In this document: positions 1-6,876 of the stretch, piece after piece | Layout: each line of letters opens with the position of its first letter | Position numbering within the stretch: position 1 is the stretch's first letter | IMG/VR virus record: IMGVR_UViG_3300033996_001294 | Span: 1-30,968 of that record | Strand: one strand, 5' to 3' | From: a virus | Length of the DNA: 30,968 nt | Notes under the pieces: generated by a model | Database searches by the model: none | What the model saw: the letters and a program-made list of their open reading frames with translations, nothing else | Told to the model about the DNA's origin: nothing | Translations under genes and position numbers: made by a program

Positions 1-111
1 CTGATCACACTCGTAATACTCAACAGCACTTTGATAAAACTCGGAGCCATGAGTATATGTGTCGTATGATTTTTGGCTGCTGTAAAAGCATGTGCCACAA
101 CATTTAGACAT
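1..111 (-). CDS. Cys-rich small protein, 3' end cut by window edge
   Basis: A reading frame starts with ATG at 111 and stays open to base 1, giving 37 codons. The visible protein begins MSKCCGTCFYSSQKSYDTY and carries four Cys (positions 4, 5, 8 and one near the edge), so metal binding is conceivable but unproven. The start is well supported by AAGGAGGAC seven bases upstream, one of the best ribosome sites in the window. It overlaps the last bases of the upstream gene (104-403) by 8 bases, which points to translational coupling at the end of the leftward operon. I do not recognise the family. The stop codon lies outside the window. Confidence 0.65.
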   Translation of the reverse strand, partial: MSKCCGTCFYSSQKSYDTYTHGSEFYQSAVEYYECDQ

Positions 112-403
112 TTTTGTCCTCCTTGTAACTGTTTACATAATGTAATGCAATCTCGTACCAGTCGATGCGGTGATCGCCCATGATGTCCTCAATGACCTGA
201 GGCACATTAAGGGGAACCATGTAATTACGTTCCCAATGATCTGCAAGAATGTACTGAAAACCTTGTTCGTCAAGATCTTCTTCCCTTTCTATGCAGTACT
301 TAACGTAATCAACAAAGAGTCTGTCAAACTCATAGCACAAATGTAGCTGTACCACACATGTCTCACGGTTAGGCCAGCCATTCCAATATATTTTTTCTGT
401 CAT
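104..403 (-). CDS. Hypothetical acidic protein, 99 aa
   Basis: The start chosen is ATG at 403 (MTEKIYWNGWPNRET), which overlaps the stop of the gene before it as ATGA and has CGGAGC upstream. A longer frame up to 445 has no ribosome site and would run deep into the preceding gene. The protein is rich in Tyr, Trp, Asp and Glu with no membrane segment or signal peptide, and I see no family motif. It belongs to the leftward small-gene operon headed by the RadC-like gene. The function is unknown; tight coupling on both sides suggests co-expression as one early operon. Confidence 0.6.
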   Translation of the reverse strand: MTEKIYWNGWPNRETCVVQLHLCYEFDRLFVDYVKYCIEREEDLDEQGFQYILADHWERNYMVPLNVPQVIEDIMGDHRIDWYEIALHYVNSYKEDKNV

Positions 404-750
404 GGTTCTTGCTCCGTTTTGAAGTTGATAACAGTTAGATCCCACAGATGCTGGATTTCTTCATTGAGTGCATGCGCTTCGCTCTGTAATGCCCTTGTAA
501 TCGCAGGCATATCATAATCCGATGTTGGCTTTGCACCACGTAGCATAGCAAGGATTGAACGTATACCTGGCAGGATCATCTCATACTCAAACAATCGGTT
601 AGCTACATCAAGCAGCATTTTGCGATCATTAGGTTGTATCTCTGCCTTTGCATTGACATCAGGTGCAAGACCTGCAAAAGCAAGGCTACGTAAAAAACGT
701 TTCATGTCTGATGTAGACAGTTCTGGTTTATCAATTTCAACGCCGTACAT
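400..750 (-). CDS. Hypothetical protein, 116 aa
   Basis: The start chosen is ATG at 750 (MYGVEIDKPELS) because GGGAG sits just upstream, inside the end of the preceding gene, whose TAA is only two bases away. The upstream GTG at 771 lacks such a site. The product looks soluble and mostly helical, with segments such as MLLDVANRLFEYEM and ITRALQSEAHALNEEIQHL. There is no catalytic motif, membrane segment or signal peptide that I recognise. It ends as ATGA with the next gene, so it is translationally coupled within the operon. Confidence 0.6.
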   Translation of the reverse strand: MYGVEIDKPELSTSDMKRFLRSLAFAGLAPDVNAKAEIQPNDRKMLLDVANRLFEYEMILPGIRSILAMLRGAKPTSDYDMPAITRALQSEAHALNEEIQHLWDLTVINFKTEQEP

Positions 751-752
751 AT

Positions 753-1028
753 TTACTCCCATCCTCTGCACCCACAGTAATAGCTATCTGTATTACTTGT
801 AGGGCGGTAATTGAAAAATGCTAGCTTAAAGCTACTTGGTTGTTGATTACTGCATCGACCTTCAGCACACTTTGCCATGCGGTTAGAAAGATCGACGTCA
901 TCTTTACTTGCAATGATGCTGGCGTTAGGGGTAAACCCCGTACACATAACGCATACGGGGTTTCCTAATCCATCTGTTCCATTGGCAACATGGTTACATG
1001 CCATCAGTACTGGTTCATTGGTACTCAT
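753..1028 (-). CDS. Putative zinc-binding small protein, 91 aa
   Basis: The protein has a Cys/His pattern that looks like a metal site: CNH at 11-13, then CVMC at 26-29, later CAEGRC near 54-59, and a Cys-Gly-Cys pair before the final Gly-Trp-Glu. The N-terminal half (CNHVANGTDGLGNPVCVMC) resembles treble-clef or zinc-ribbon knuckles, but no exact family is assigned. The start at 1028 (MSTNEPVLMACNH) has only a weak upstream AGG. It overlaps the upstream gene (1015-1218) by 14 bases. A role in binding nucleic acid or a host protein is speculative. Confidence 0.6.
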   Translation of the reverse strand: MSTNEPVLMACNHVANGTDGLGNPVCVMCTGFTPNASIIASKDDVDLSNRMAKCAEGRCSNQQPSSFKLAFFNYRPTSNTDSYYCGCRGWE

Positions 1029-1218
1029 TGTCGTACCTATCTACATTGCCGAAGATCTTGCCTTCACGCCATAGCTGGTTGTAGCCCTCGCAGATCTTAT
1101 CGGCTGTCTCTTTAGTTGAGATCGGATCTGGATCAGGGAACATACCTGTGTAGGCATCCTGTACCATGTATGCACCTTTGAAGTTAGGTACAACGACAAA
1201 TCTAATTCCCGTTCGCAT
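1015..1218 (-). CDS. Hypothetical protein, 67 aa
   Basis: A small soluble protein starting MRTGIRFVVVPNFKGAYM, with GAGGTAA nine bases upstream of the ATG at 1218, a good ribosome site. It contains a short beta-like N-terminus and a helical stretch (TKETADKICEGYNQLWREG). The start lies inside the 3' end of the YubB-like gene (17-base overlap), and its own end overlaps the next gene by 14 bases, so it is embedded in the operon. No recognised family or catalytic motif. Confidence 0.55.
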   Translation of the reverse strand: MRTGIRFVVVPNFKGAYMVQDAYTGMFPDPDPISTKETADKICEGYNQLWREGKIFGNVDRYDNEYQ

Positions 1219-1810
1219 TGCTTACCTCTGTTGTGGTAGTTATAATATCTGCCAGGTGATCCCACATAGCAGTTTCTTCTTCATCATCAGGCTCAAAACC
1301 CCATAGTTCACAGGCAAATTCATATGAGCCATCGTCAATATAGCTGACCTCGCCATTTGTATAGGAGTAACAGCCATTGTTACCGCCTCCGCAATCTTCA
1401 TCAGCAAACTTGACAGTTATCGTTACCTCAGGGAACTTTTCTGACAATGCCTTGATGACTGGTTCGGCATTTGCCCATGCTGTATTGAATGTGAAAACGC
1501 TATTGCCTACGTATACGTCGTCGGCGTTCCACTTAGTACCCCAGTTTTCGCAACGCCATTCATACCAATATGGCATCTGCATGTATGCAGGAGCTTGGCT
1601 TAGAGCTTCTAAGCTTACCGTAATCCCCATGATGTCTTTGGGCTGAGGTACGATAGAGTCAAAGTCGAATTCACTTATTGGCTCTGGCTCAAGGTTATGA
1701 GGTTGCGTCTTTACATACGCTTTGATTGCATTCCATAGCTTGGGATTATTTGTTGACACAAGGCTGTTACCGATAGTAAATTCAACCTCGTGCAATACCC
1801 AGTTTGGCAT
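1202..1810 (-). CDS. YubB/DUF1281-type ferredoxin-like domain protein
   Basis: The 202-residue protein matches the layout of YubB-type (DUF1281, Api92-like) proteins of plasmids and phages: an N-terminal MPNWVLHEVEF strand, a central WRCENWGTKWNA signature at about 85-96, then FNTAWANAEPVIKALSEKFP at about 108-127, and an acidic C-terminus. The biochemical role of this family is not established. The start at 1810 is preferred over longer versions because AACGGAGG lies directly before it and the Met-Pro-Asn-Trp start is family-like. It follows the RadC-like gene after ten bases, clearly in one operon. A Cys-Gly-Gly-Gly-Asn loop at about 140 is unusual. Confidence 0.75.
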   Translation of the reverse strand: MPNWVLHEVEFTIGNSLVSTNNPKLWNAIKAYVKTQPHNLEPEPISEFDFDSIVPQPKDIMGITVSLEALSQAPAYMQMPYWYEWRCENWGTKWNADDVYVGNSVFTFNTAWANAEPVIKALSEKFPEVTITVKFADEDCGGGNNGCYSYTNGEVSYIDDGSYEFACELWGFEPDDEEETAMWDHLADIITTTTEVSNANGN

Positions 1811-1820
1811 AAAGCCTCCG

Positions 1821-2426
1821 TTAAGAAAGTGGTAGATTGTTTTCCGAGAATGAGTAGTAATCATTGTTGTTAAGACTAACAATGATATGGTCGAGTACTT
1901 CAATCTGTAAACTTTTACTTGCGCTACCTATCATACGGGTAACAGCAATGTCGTCAGGGCTTGGCTGCAGATTCCCAGAGGGATGGTTATGTACGATGAT
2001 GAGGCTTTTGGCAGCACAGATAACAGCACTACGCAGGATAGGTGCAGGCGAGATAGTAACCTTGTCTACCTGACCTTTAAACACATGGTGGATGCCAATA
2101 GGGATGTTGGCGTTGTTGAGCATGAAGGCGAAGAAGTGCTCGACGTTGTCGTGAGTTTCAAGAAACTTTTGGACAAACAGTTTAGCATACAATCCTATCT
2201 GACTGGCAGAGCGAATCTGGAAGTCAGCATTGTAAAGCGGAGCAGGATTGGTGTACGATACATACACCTCTCTGAACTTAACTTGGAAGCCTTCGGCTTC
2301 AGCAATGACGTTGTCTCGCTTGAGATGTTCTTGATACATCCCATCGAGATCTGGTTCTTCCTCAAACTGCTTAGTCCACTTGAGGAATTCTAACTGGTCT
2401 GTGGTTAGACCATCTACCTGTGGCAT
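1821..2426 (-). CDS. RadC-like JAMM/MPN-domain protein
   Basis: The C-terminal half carries the JAMM metal site of RadC-family proteins: IIVHNHPSGNLQPSPDDI at about 143-160, with His146 and His148 and Asp158/159 as expected zinc ligands and Glu96 as the likely catalytic Glu. RadC proteins are predicted metal-dependent hydrolases; the historical DNA-repair assignment is doubtful. The first 60 residues do not resemble the usual RadC helix-hairpin-helix and may be phage-specific. The start is ATG 2426 because AACGGAGGCGACC precedes it. An in-frame extension to 2549 would cross the divergent promoter region and the small terminase start. It heads the leftward operon that runs off the window. Confidence 0.85.
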   Translation of the reverse strand: MPQVDGLTTDQLEFLKWTKQFEEEPDLDGMYQEHLKRDNVIAEAEGFQVKFREVYVSYTNPAPLYNADFQIRSASQIGLYAKLFVQKFLETHDNVEHFFAFMLNNANIPIGIHHVFKGQVDKVTISPAPILRSAVICAAKSLIIVHNHPSGNLQPSPDDIAVTRMIGSASKSLQIEVLDHIIVSLNNNDYYSFSENNLPLS

Positions 2427-2499
2427 GGTCGCCTCCGTTATGTGAAACAAACAGGACGTCCTATATTGCACACACAGAGGCCACAACCAAAGCAAAGGC
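2427..2499. promoter_or_regulatory. Divergent promoter region with copy A of the repeated intergenic motif
   Basis: These 73 bases separate the RadC-like gene (minus) from the small terminase gene (plus), so they must hold the 5' signals of both. They contain copy A of the repeated motif (2456-2467, ACGTCCTATATT) overlapping a perfect 10-base palindrome AGGACGTCCT at 2453-2462. The motif is 29 bases upstream of the minus start. No convincing -35 box is seen on either strand. Promoter or operator function is inferred from position and from the five other copies. Confidence 0.55.
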
Positions 2500-3243
2500 A
2501 TGATACAAATACAACGGCAGCGAGAGTCTGGTGCGACGCACACATACACTATCTATGAGGCTGGTGACGTAGTGCCTGCAACAGTACGGTTAGTGCCATA
2601 TGCAAAGCGGTTTGAGGCGATGTCTGGTGAGTACGTCGAGGACATCAATGGCAGGTTCGTACCATTACTACGGCGCATCTGTATTAACAAGCAACTCAAA
2701 CACCATAACATGATATTCCCAGGATTTACGTGGCAACCCTGGAAGAACGTTATGTTTAGTTACAGTATAGAGAAGGGGAGTGCTGCGTCAATACCGCAAG
2801 GACTGCGTGGTAAGGACATACTGGTAGCTAAACTGATCGAGCAGGGCCTTGATGCGGAGGCATGTGTACGTCGTGCCTATCCTACATATGGGCGTAGGCA
2901 GATAATGTCCTACCTAACTCGTATGTTTATGAACCAAAAGTTTATCCAGTACTTATTTGTTGAGTTAGGATTTGTGAAAAAGCTAAAGAAAGCACTCGAG
3001 AACAAGGGAGTAACGGTCGATCGTATTGCAGAAGAGATCGATCAGTTACTTGCTGATGAACGTTCTAATCCCACACTACGTCGATGGGCTTTGGAGACTG
3101 CTCTTGCTGCATTGGAATCACAAGACAAGTCAACACCTATACCACAGATAGGTGCTAACGATGCCGGGCTTGACGAGATTATGCAGCAGTTGATTGGTGT
3201 GCCAGCCTTAAAAGAGCTCCCAAGCACTAGCACCGAAGCGTGA
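2500..3243 (+). CDS. Probable terminase small subunit
   Basis: A 247-residue basic, helical protein. The region at about 105-215 has the look of phage small terminases: a segment ending in a Y-x-x-YGRRQIM helix, then KKALENKGVTVDRIAEEIDQ and PTLRRWALETALAALE, the last resembling the oligomerisation helices of TerS. TerS recognises packaging sites and feeds DNA to the TerL motor. Placement next to TerL supports the call. Oddly, it is the only plus-strand gene in the left 12 kb and its 3' end overlaps TerL's 3' end by 36 bases in opposite orientation. The ATG at 2500 has AAAGG directly before it. The alternative is an unrelated DNA-binding protein. Confidence 0.55.
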   Translation: MIQIQRQRESGATHTYTIYEAGDVVPATVRLVPYAKRFEAMSGEYVEDINGRFVPLLRRICINKQLKHHNMIFPGFTWQPWKNVMFSYSIEKGSAASIPQGLRGKDILVAKLIEQGLDAEACVRRAYPTYGRRQIMSYLTRMFMNQKFIQYLFVELGFVKKLKKALENKGVTVDRIAEEIDQLLADERSNPTLRRWALETALAALESQDKSTPIPQIGANDAGLDEIMQQLIGVPALKELPSTSTEA

Positions 3244-5076
3244 TATGTCGTTGTAGCTATCATCAAGCTGCACATACTGTGTTTCTTTGGTGTTACTAAT
3301 AGCAGGCGTTGGGTGATAGGTAAACGTGCGTGGGTTAATCGCAGACTTACGGAAGGCTAGTGATGTAGCATCGGGATAGTCGTCGTGTCCACCACTAGGG
3401 TTGAGCGACAATAGCTGCGTTATCATCTTCATGACAGGTTCATGGCATCGTGTATCGTAGAGTATAGCCTCATACTGTGCAAACACAGGCTCCATGTCAG
3501 CTTTGATACGGTCAATCTTACGATCACGGTTGACGATACTGTATATGGGTGTGTTAAGAGTTTTTTCTGCTTCCCGTCTTACATTCTCTTGAGTTGCGTT
3601 ACACTCGATATACATCTTATCGATTGGGATTATCTGACTAATGCGTACCATTTGATCGACAATGCCAGGTCGTACAAAGCGTGGGTTACGTGAGTCTTCA
3701 TAGATACCCCAACCACGTCCACCTTCGAGGTGTAAGATAATTGGGAATGTTTTTTCAATTAGCTTATCACTACCTGTCTTCTGTCCTATTGCATTTACGT
3801 AAGCAGTAACAGCAATAACAGAATCATCGGCGGTAGATTTCTCTGATGAAGCTACGTCAACGACCATAGTCGGGTCGGCGATAGCCTTATACAATACGTC
3901 GTTATATGTGAAGGTCAGTAGTCCGGCAGCGTCATAGCCAAAGTCAACAGCCTTAAGTTTATTACGATCAAACTTAGCTTCTTCAGGTGCTTCTGATATG
4001 TTGAGATACTCTTGGTAAAAGTATTTGATGTTGCCCTGTTCCCATTCACGTTTGTACAGTGATAGGATGTAGTGCAACGTATGCTTCTGAGGCCATGACA
4101 TCGTGGTCAATGTAGCTTGTATCTCTTTGCACTTTTCCTTGCTGGGTATGTGTACCTTACCATGCTTGAGCTCGCAGTGTTTATCGAGTACATCACGCAG
4201 TTCTTCAAGGCCAATGATAGGTTTATTTAATCCAAACCATTGGTCACTACCTTGTATCTGCTGTGCAACCGTATCAGGGTGTACGATAGTGCCTAGAAAA
4301 AATAGCTTGCCTTTTTCATTGTCCAGCGAATTTGATAGCTCGGCGAAGAACCACCTATTAAGATCTTTAAGTCGAGCTTCCGTCTTCGTATTGTTACGAG
4401 AGTACATGTCATCGACAAACGCAAGATGCGGACGTTTACCGAAAAAGTTCGTTCCACGTATTTGCTGGCCTGCTCCTTTGCCGACCACCATCGTACCGTC
4501 ATTAGTCCGAAAAGCATTCTTCCTCCAAATCTTAGTCCCCCTAACTGTGTCTTCATCTTCTTCTTGCTCAATGATTTGTGGATCTTTATTGCCAAAGAAC
4601 TTACGTAGTCCTTTGTGTGTGTCGATGTTGTCTTTGATGTTTGTTACAAAGTACTCTGACTGTGTAGCAGTCTCGGACAAAATGAGGATAACAGGCTCGT
4701 TGATAGGCGGTAGCTTCACTATATCATAGTCATGTCTATCAGATCCTTCCCACCCTTCTGCTTCGTACCTTACATATGGTGAGTAACCTTTAAGCCATAT
4801 GAAATAGTTGGGAAAACCAAATGATGACAACGTAGTCTTAGCTGCTTCACGGTGAATGATGAAGTAACCCTGACGTTCAACACGAGACTCTTTGTTAGGA
4901 CGGAACATCTCAAACAGAATCTTAGTCATGTCAAAGTGATGTGCTGCCCAATCTTTATTGTAGTAGTCAGGAAACCAATGCTTAAGAAAAGCAAGTAGTC
5001 CCTGCTTATCAGCAGTCTTATGGGTGTGGGTATTGTCAAGCCATGAAGCTAGCAATGCCTGGCGATTTTGTTCCAT
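3208..5076 (-). CDS. terL: Terminase large subunit (ATPase-nuclease packaging motor)
   Basis: A 622-residue protein with both terminase domains. ATPase: an atypical Walker A HREAAKTT at 75-82, Walker B LAFVDDM at 218-224 and a coupling motif FLGTIVHPDT near 260-269. RNase H-like nuclease: Asp407 in VVDVASSEKSTADDS, Glu491 in MYIECNATQ, and the Asp cluster HDDYPDA at 564-570. It cuts concatemers and pumps DNA into the prohead through the portal. It starts at ATG 5076 overlapping the previous stop as TGATG, so it is translationally coupled to the 144-residue gene. Its 3' end overlaps the convergent small terminase gene. Portal and capsid genes are 7 kb away on the other strand, an unusual separation. 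Confidence 0.95.
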   Translation of the reverse strand: MEQNRQALLASWLDNTHTHKTADKQGLLAFLKHWFPDYYNKDWAAHHFDMTKILFEMFRPNKESRVERQGYFIIHREAAKTTLSSFGFPNYFIWLKGYSPYVRYEAEGWEGSDRHDYDIVKLPPINEPVILILSETATQSEYFVTNIKDNIDTHKGLRKFFGNKDPQIIEQEEDEDTVRGTKIWRKNAFRTNDGTMVVGKGAGQQIRGTNFFGKRPHLAFVDDMYSRNNTKTEARLKDLNRWFFAELSNSLDNEKGKLFFLGTIVHPDTVAQQIQGSDQWFGLNKPIIGLEELRDVLDKHCELKHGKVHIPSKEKCKEIQATLTTMSWPQKHTLHYILSLYKREWEQGNIKYFYQEYLNISEAPEEAKFDRNKLKAVDFGYDAAGLLTFTYNDVLYKAIADPTMVVDVASSEKSTADDSVIAVTAYVNAIGQKTGSDKLIEKTFPIILHLEGGRGWGIYEDSRNPRFVRPGIVDQMVRISQIIPIDKMYIECNATQENVRREAEKTLNTPIYSIVNRDRKIDRIKADMEPVFAQYEAILYDTRCHEPVMKMITQLLSLNPSGGHDDYPDATSLAFRKSAINPRTFTYHPTPAISNTKETQYVQLDDSYNDISRFGASAWELF

Positions 5077-5510
5077 CAGTTGAGGGATTGTTCAGGGAAG
5101 TTAGTAGTAGGTGTTTCAACGCTTACGCTCGCCATGTCTTTTAGATCGTCGAGCATCTGATCTTCAAGATCGTTGAGCTGATTCATAACAGCATTAACGC
5201 TGTCGTTAATACCAATAGGGATTTGCATTGGTGTTGATGGCGATATGTTTAGTTGGAGCGTATGACCATGTAAGCTACATAGCATGTGAGCAGTACACTT
5301 ACCGATGGTGTAGGGGGATATGGTTGTGTCGATAGGATCTAGAATTACATTAGACTCGAACGTGTATTGTTTATCGCCAATGATTACGGGCAATATCTTT
5401 ACGCGCATATATGAATCGCCTATGTTAAATGTTTCAGGTAGCTCAGGAATGTCTGTGTAAATGGAGGCATTATTCTGCCCAACATAGTAGACGAAAGTAG
5501 GATCTGGCAT
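5076..5510 (-). CDS. Hypothetical protein coupled to TerL, 144 aa
   Basis: The protein begins MPDPTFVYYVGQNNASIY and looks beta-rich over its first 115 residues, then ends in a helix (VNAVMNQLNDLEDQMLDDLKDM) and a Ser/Thr-rich tail. That layout suits a small virion or assembly protein, but I recognise no family. Its stop overlaps the TerL start (TGATG), so the two are expected to be made together. No clear Shine-Dalgarno site precedes the ATG at 5510, which is unusual here. About 107 bases separate it from the upstream terminator-bearing gene, so it should have its own promoter in 5511-5588. Confidence 0.6.
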   Translation of the reverse strand: MPDPTFVYYVGQNNASIYTDIPELPETFNIGDSYMRVKILPVIIGDKQYTFESNVILDPIDTTISPYTIGKCTAHMLCSLHGHTLQLNISPSTPMQIPIGINDSVNAVMNQLNDLEDQMLDDLKDMASVSVETPTTNFPEQSLN

Positions 5511-5588
5511 TTGTCACGCAATGTATATGGGGAAAGGGTTGAGTTAAGCGTCGAGCTACAACACACAACTTACAAGGATCTGCGGTTC
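5511..5588 (-). promoter_or_regulatory. Presumed promoter region for the TerL operon
   Basis: A gene-free stretch between the terminator of the 156-residue gene and the start of the TerL operon. Because the terminator should stop upstream transcription, a promoter is expected here. On the minus strand I see TATACAT about 10 bases before the ATG and a TTAACT farther upstream, with poor spacing for a sigma-70 promoter. The six-copy motif found elsewhere is absent, which would fit a different timing class (late) for this operon. This is inference only. Confidence 0.3.
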
Positions 5589-5612
5589 AAAAAAAACCGC
5601 CCGAAGGCGGTT
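5589..5612 (-). terminator. Rho-independent terminator
   Basis: On the minus strand a 7-bp GC-rich stem AACCGCC/GGCGGTT (5595-5601 with 5606-5612) with a TTCG tetraloop is followed directly by eight T. It lies five bases past the stop codon of the 156-residue gene, so it ends that transcription unit. This is the cleanest intrinsic terminator in the window; the UUCG-type loop is a very stable one. Confidence 0.95.
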
Positions 5613-5617
5613 GTTGG

Positions 5618-6088
5618 TTACGCTGTGACGGCCTGCTGTGCGTACACGCTGTCAACGTCGAACTTGTAGACAGTGCCGACTGGCTCACACCGAATCATGA
5701 CGGTTGACGCAGGGATGCGCTTGTCGTCAGGCTTGGCCTGCGGACGGTAGAAGAACACGCGGAGTTGAGTGGTTGGTGTACCATCTTCGGCAAGGTGGAA
5801 CGGCACAGTAACTGGAGAGAACAGTTTTGGTCTGCCGTTTTCGTCTTGCGCACCGTGTGCAAAGAGGAACGTCGTGAGCGCATACTGAACAACAACACGC
5901 TCTTCGACGAACTTGATGTCGCTGGTGTCGAGATTGAGAACACCGACGAACATACCGTCGCTTGTTTCGCGAGCTTTGGCAGTACGATACTGCAATTCAC
6001 GCGCAATGATAGCATCGACAGATTCGCCGAATGCTGGTGAGAAAGCTGCCGTCTTGGCAACGTTGCTGATATTGATGTTTGCACTCAT
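5618..6088 (-). CDS. Strongly translated 156-aa protein of unknown function
   Basis: The start at 6088 (MSANINISNVAKTAAFSP) is chosen over one 14 codons upstream because TAGGAGG lies seven bases before it. The protein is soluble with no signal or membrane segment, and contains TTFLFAHGAQDENGRP and a beta-rich C-terminus (TQLRVFFYRPQAKPDDKRIP). It looks to be a single-gene transcription unit: copy C of the repeated motif, a long hairpin and an AT-rich leader lie upstream, and a strong terminator follows. That arrangement, plus the ideal ribosome site, suggests an abundant early protein, for example a single-stranded DNA-binding protein or host-takeover protein. I cannot assign either from the sequence. 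Confidence 0.75.
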   Translation of the reverse strand: MSANINISNVAKTAAFSPAFGESVDAIIARELQYRTAKARETSDGMFVGVLNLDTSDIKFVEERVVVQYALTTFLFAHGAQDENGRPKLFSPVTVPFHLAEDGTPTTQLRVFFYRPQAKPDDKRIPASTVMIRCEPVGTVYKFDVDSVYAQQAVTA

Positions 6089-6117
6089 GGCAAACCTCCT
6101 AAAAGAAAATGAAAAAA

Positions 6118-6140
6118 TGCACACGGACACTCCGTATGCA
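6118..6140 (-). promoter_or_regulatory. Leader hairpin with T-run before the 156-aa gene
   Basis: On the minus strand, two 10-base arms (6131-6140 and 6118-6127) pair fully, with one G-T wobble, around a GTG loop; the core is ACGGA-GTG-TCCGT. Six T follow immediately (6112-6117), then an AT-rich spacer and TAGGAGG. It starts about three bases after motif copy C, so it would form at the very 5' end of an RNA begun there. It could stabilise the message, act as an attenuator, or terminate read-through from the upstream small-gene block. Confidence 0.6.
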
Positions 6141-6160
6141 GGGCGTAATATATTATGCCC
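6141..6160. promoter_or_regulatory. Repeated intergenic motif, copy C (near-palindrome)
   Basis: GGGCGTAATATATTATGCCC is a 20-base palindrome with a single mismatched pair. It contains the shared core GCGTAATATATT (6143-6154), 54 bases upstream of the 156-residue gene's ATG. It falls between two minus-strand genes. Promoter or operator function is inferred from the six-copy pattern. Confidence 0.55.
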
Positions 6161-6202
6161 ACAACGGCGCAGAACATAGTCTACGCCGTAATTGGCACAA
6201 CG

Positions 6203-6583
6203 TTAGAATGGAAAGTCAGCAGGGTGTACTGCGTATTGTGGTTCGCGAACACGACCTGTTGTTTGAGCGAGAACACCGTATAGGGAGTTGTTACGTACCT
6301 CACATTCCTTGACAAAGTCAAGTAGCAAGGCGACACGGTTGTGTAGCAGACGCTTGACAGGTGATTTGCTGTGGCGGTCGATGTCAAGGTCGAGAAGAGC
6401 GAGCATGTACTTTGCAACATTGAGGTCGTGAACGATAGCGTCGATTTGACCTATGTCGTAGAGGCTATCGCTGTTAGCATAGTCGTCGATTTTGGCATCG
6501 TTGAACATGATAATGTCGTTGAGTTCTTCGAGACGTGCGATTACTTCGCTCCATGTTGGGGCTTGGTTGATGAGGCGTGGCAT
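6203..6583 (-). CDS. Hypothetical protein, 126 aa
   Basis: The start is ATG 6583 (MPRLINQAPTWSEVIARLEE) with ACGGAG upstream, the leader shared by neighbouring small genes. An upstream in-frame start at 6637 would overlap the preceding mini-gene and lacks a ribosome site. The product looks all-helical and acidic over residues 10-95, with a basic C-terminal third (SPVKRLLHNRVALLLDFVKE). No membrane segment or known motif. It is the last gene of the small-gene block before motif copy C. Function unknown. Confidence 0.6.
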   Translation of the reverse strand: MPRLINQAPTWSEVIARLEELNDIIMFNDAKIDDYANSDSLYDIGQIDAIVHDLNVAKYMLALLDLDIDRHSKSPVKRLLHNRVALLLDFVKECEVRNNSLYGVLAQTTGRVREPQYAVHPADFPF

Positions 6584-6606
6584 GATTGACTCCGTTGTAT
6601 TGGTTG

Positions 6607-6732
6607 TTATGAACGTTGTTGATTGAAAGGAACACACTCGACAATAATGTCGATTTTGTCAGAACCTGGGTATGTACCAGTACGTCGGATGTCGTATTGG
6701 TACAAGCTGATAGCAAGCAATATGGCAAGCAT
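6607..6732 (-). CDS. Mini-protein, 41 aa, possible membrane anchor
   Basis: The frame begins MLAILLAISLYQYDIRRTG, a short hydrophobic stretch followed by a charged tail. The ATG at 6732 is one base after the TAA of the upstream mini-gene (TAATATG), so it would be translated by re-initiation; its own ribosome site is poor. The same frame stays open upstream to 6849 but that part overlaps the 42-residue gene. It may be a membrane-anchored small regulator or a membrane-active peptide. The call rests on context and the absence of any stop, not on homology. Confidence 0.4.
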   Translation of the reverse strand: MLAILLAISLYQYDIRRTGTYPGSDKIDIIVECVPFNQQRS

Positions 6733-6733
6733 A

Positions 6734-6862
6734 TTACACCAACCTTTCTGTGAGTAGGAAGATTGCGAATTTGATTGTACGGCGAATGATGTCGCCAATG
6801 ACAATTGAATACAGTACAACAAGAGCGATGTTGCAAGCGATGATAACATGGTCGAGGTTCAT
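6734..6862 (-). CDS. Mini-protein, 42 aa, predicted single-span membrane peptide
   Basis: The 42-codon frame begins MNLDHVIIACNIALVVLYS and is dominated by one hydrophobic segment (about residues 5-26), then IRRTIKFAIFLLTERLV, a basic amphipathic tail. It is supported by the exact leader ACGGAGTCTGCC before its ATG, the same 12 bases that precede the gene starting at 7619. It sits between two genes with the same leader and so fills what would otherwise be a gap. The next mini-gene begins one base after its stop. A role in the membrane is inferred; no family is recognised. Confidence 0.6.
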   Translation of the reverse strand: MNLDHVIIACNIALVVLYSIVIGDIIRRTIKFAIFLLTERLV

Positions 6863-6876
6863 GGCAGACTCCGTGG

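Noticed and set aside
4103-4729. 208-codon plus-strand frame opposite the large terminase gene
   Set aside because: Ser/Cys-rich shadow of a well-supported TerL frame on the other strand; no ribosome site or family features.
5404-5416. ACGCGCATATATG, similar to the six-copy motif
   Set aside because: Inside a coding region and with wrong spacing between CG and TATAT, so not counted as a copy.
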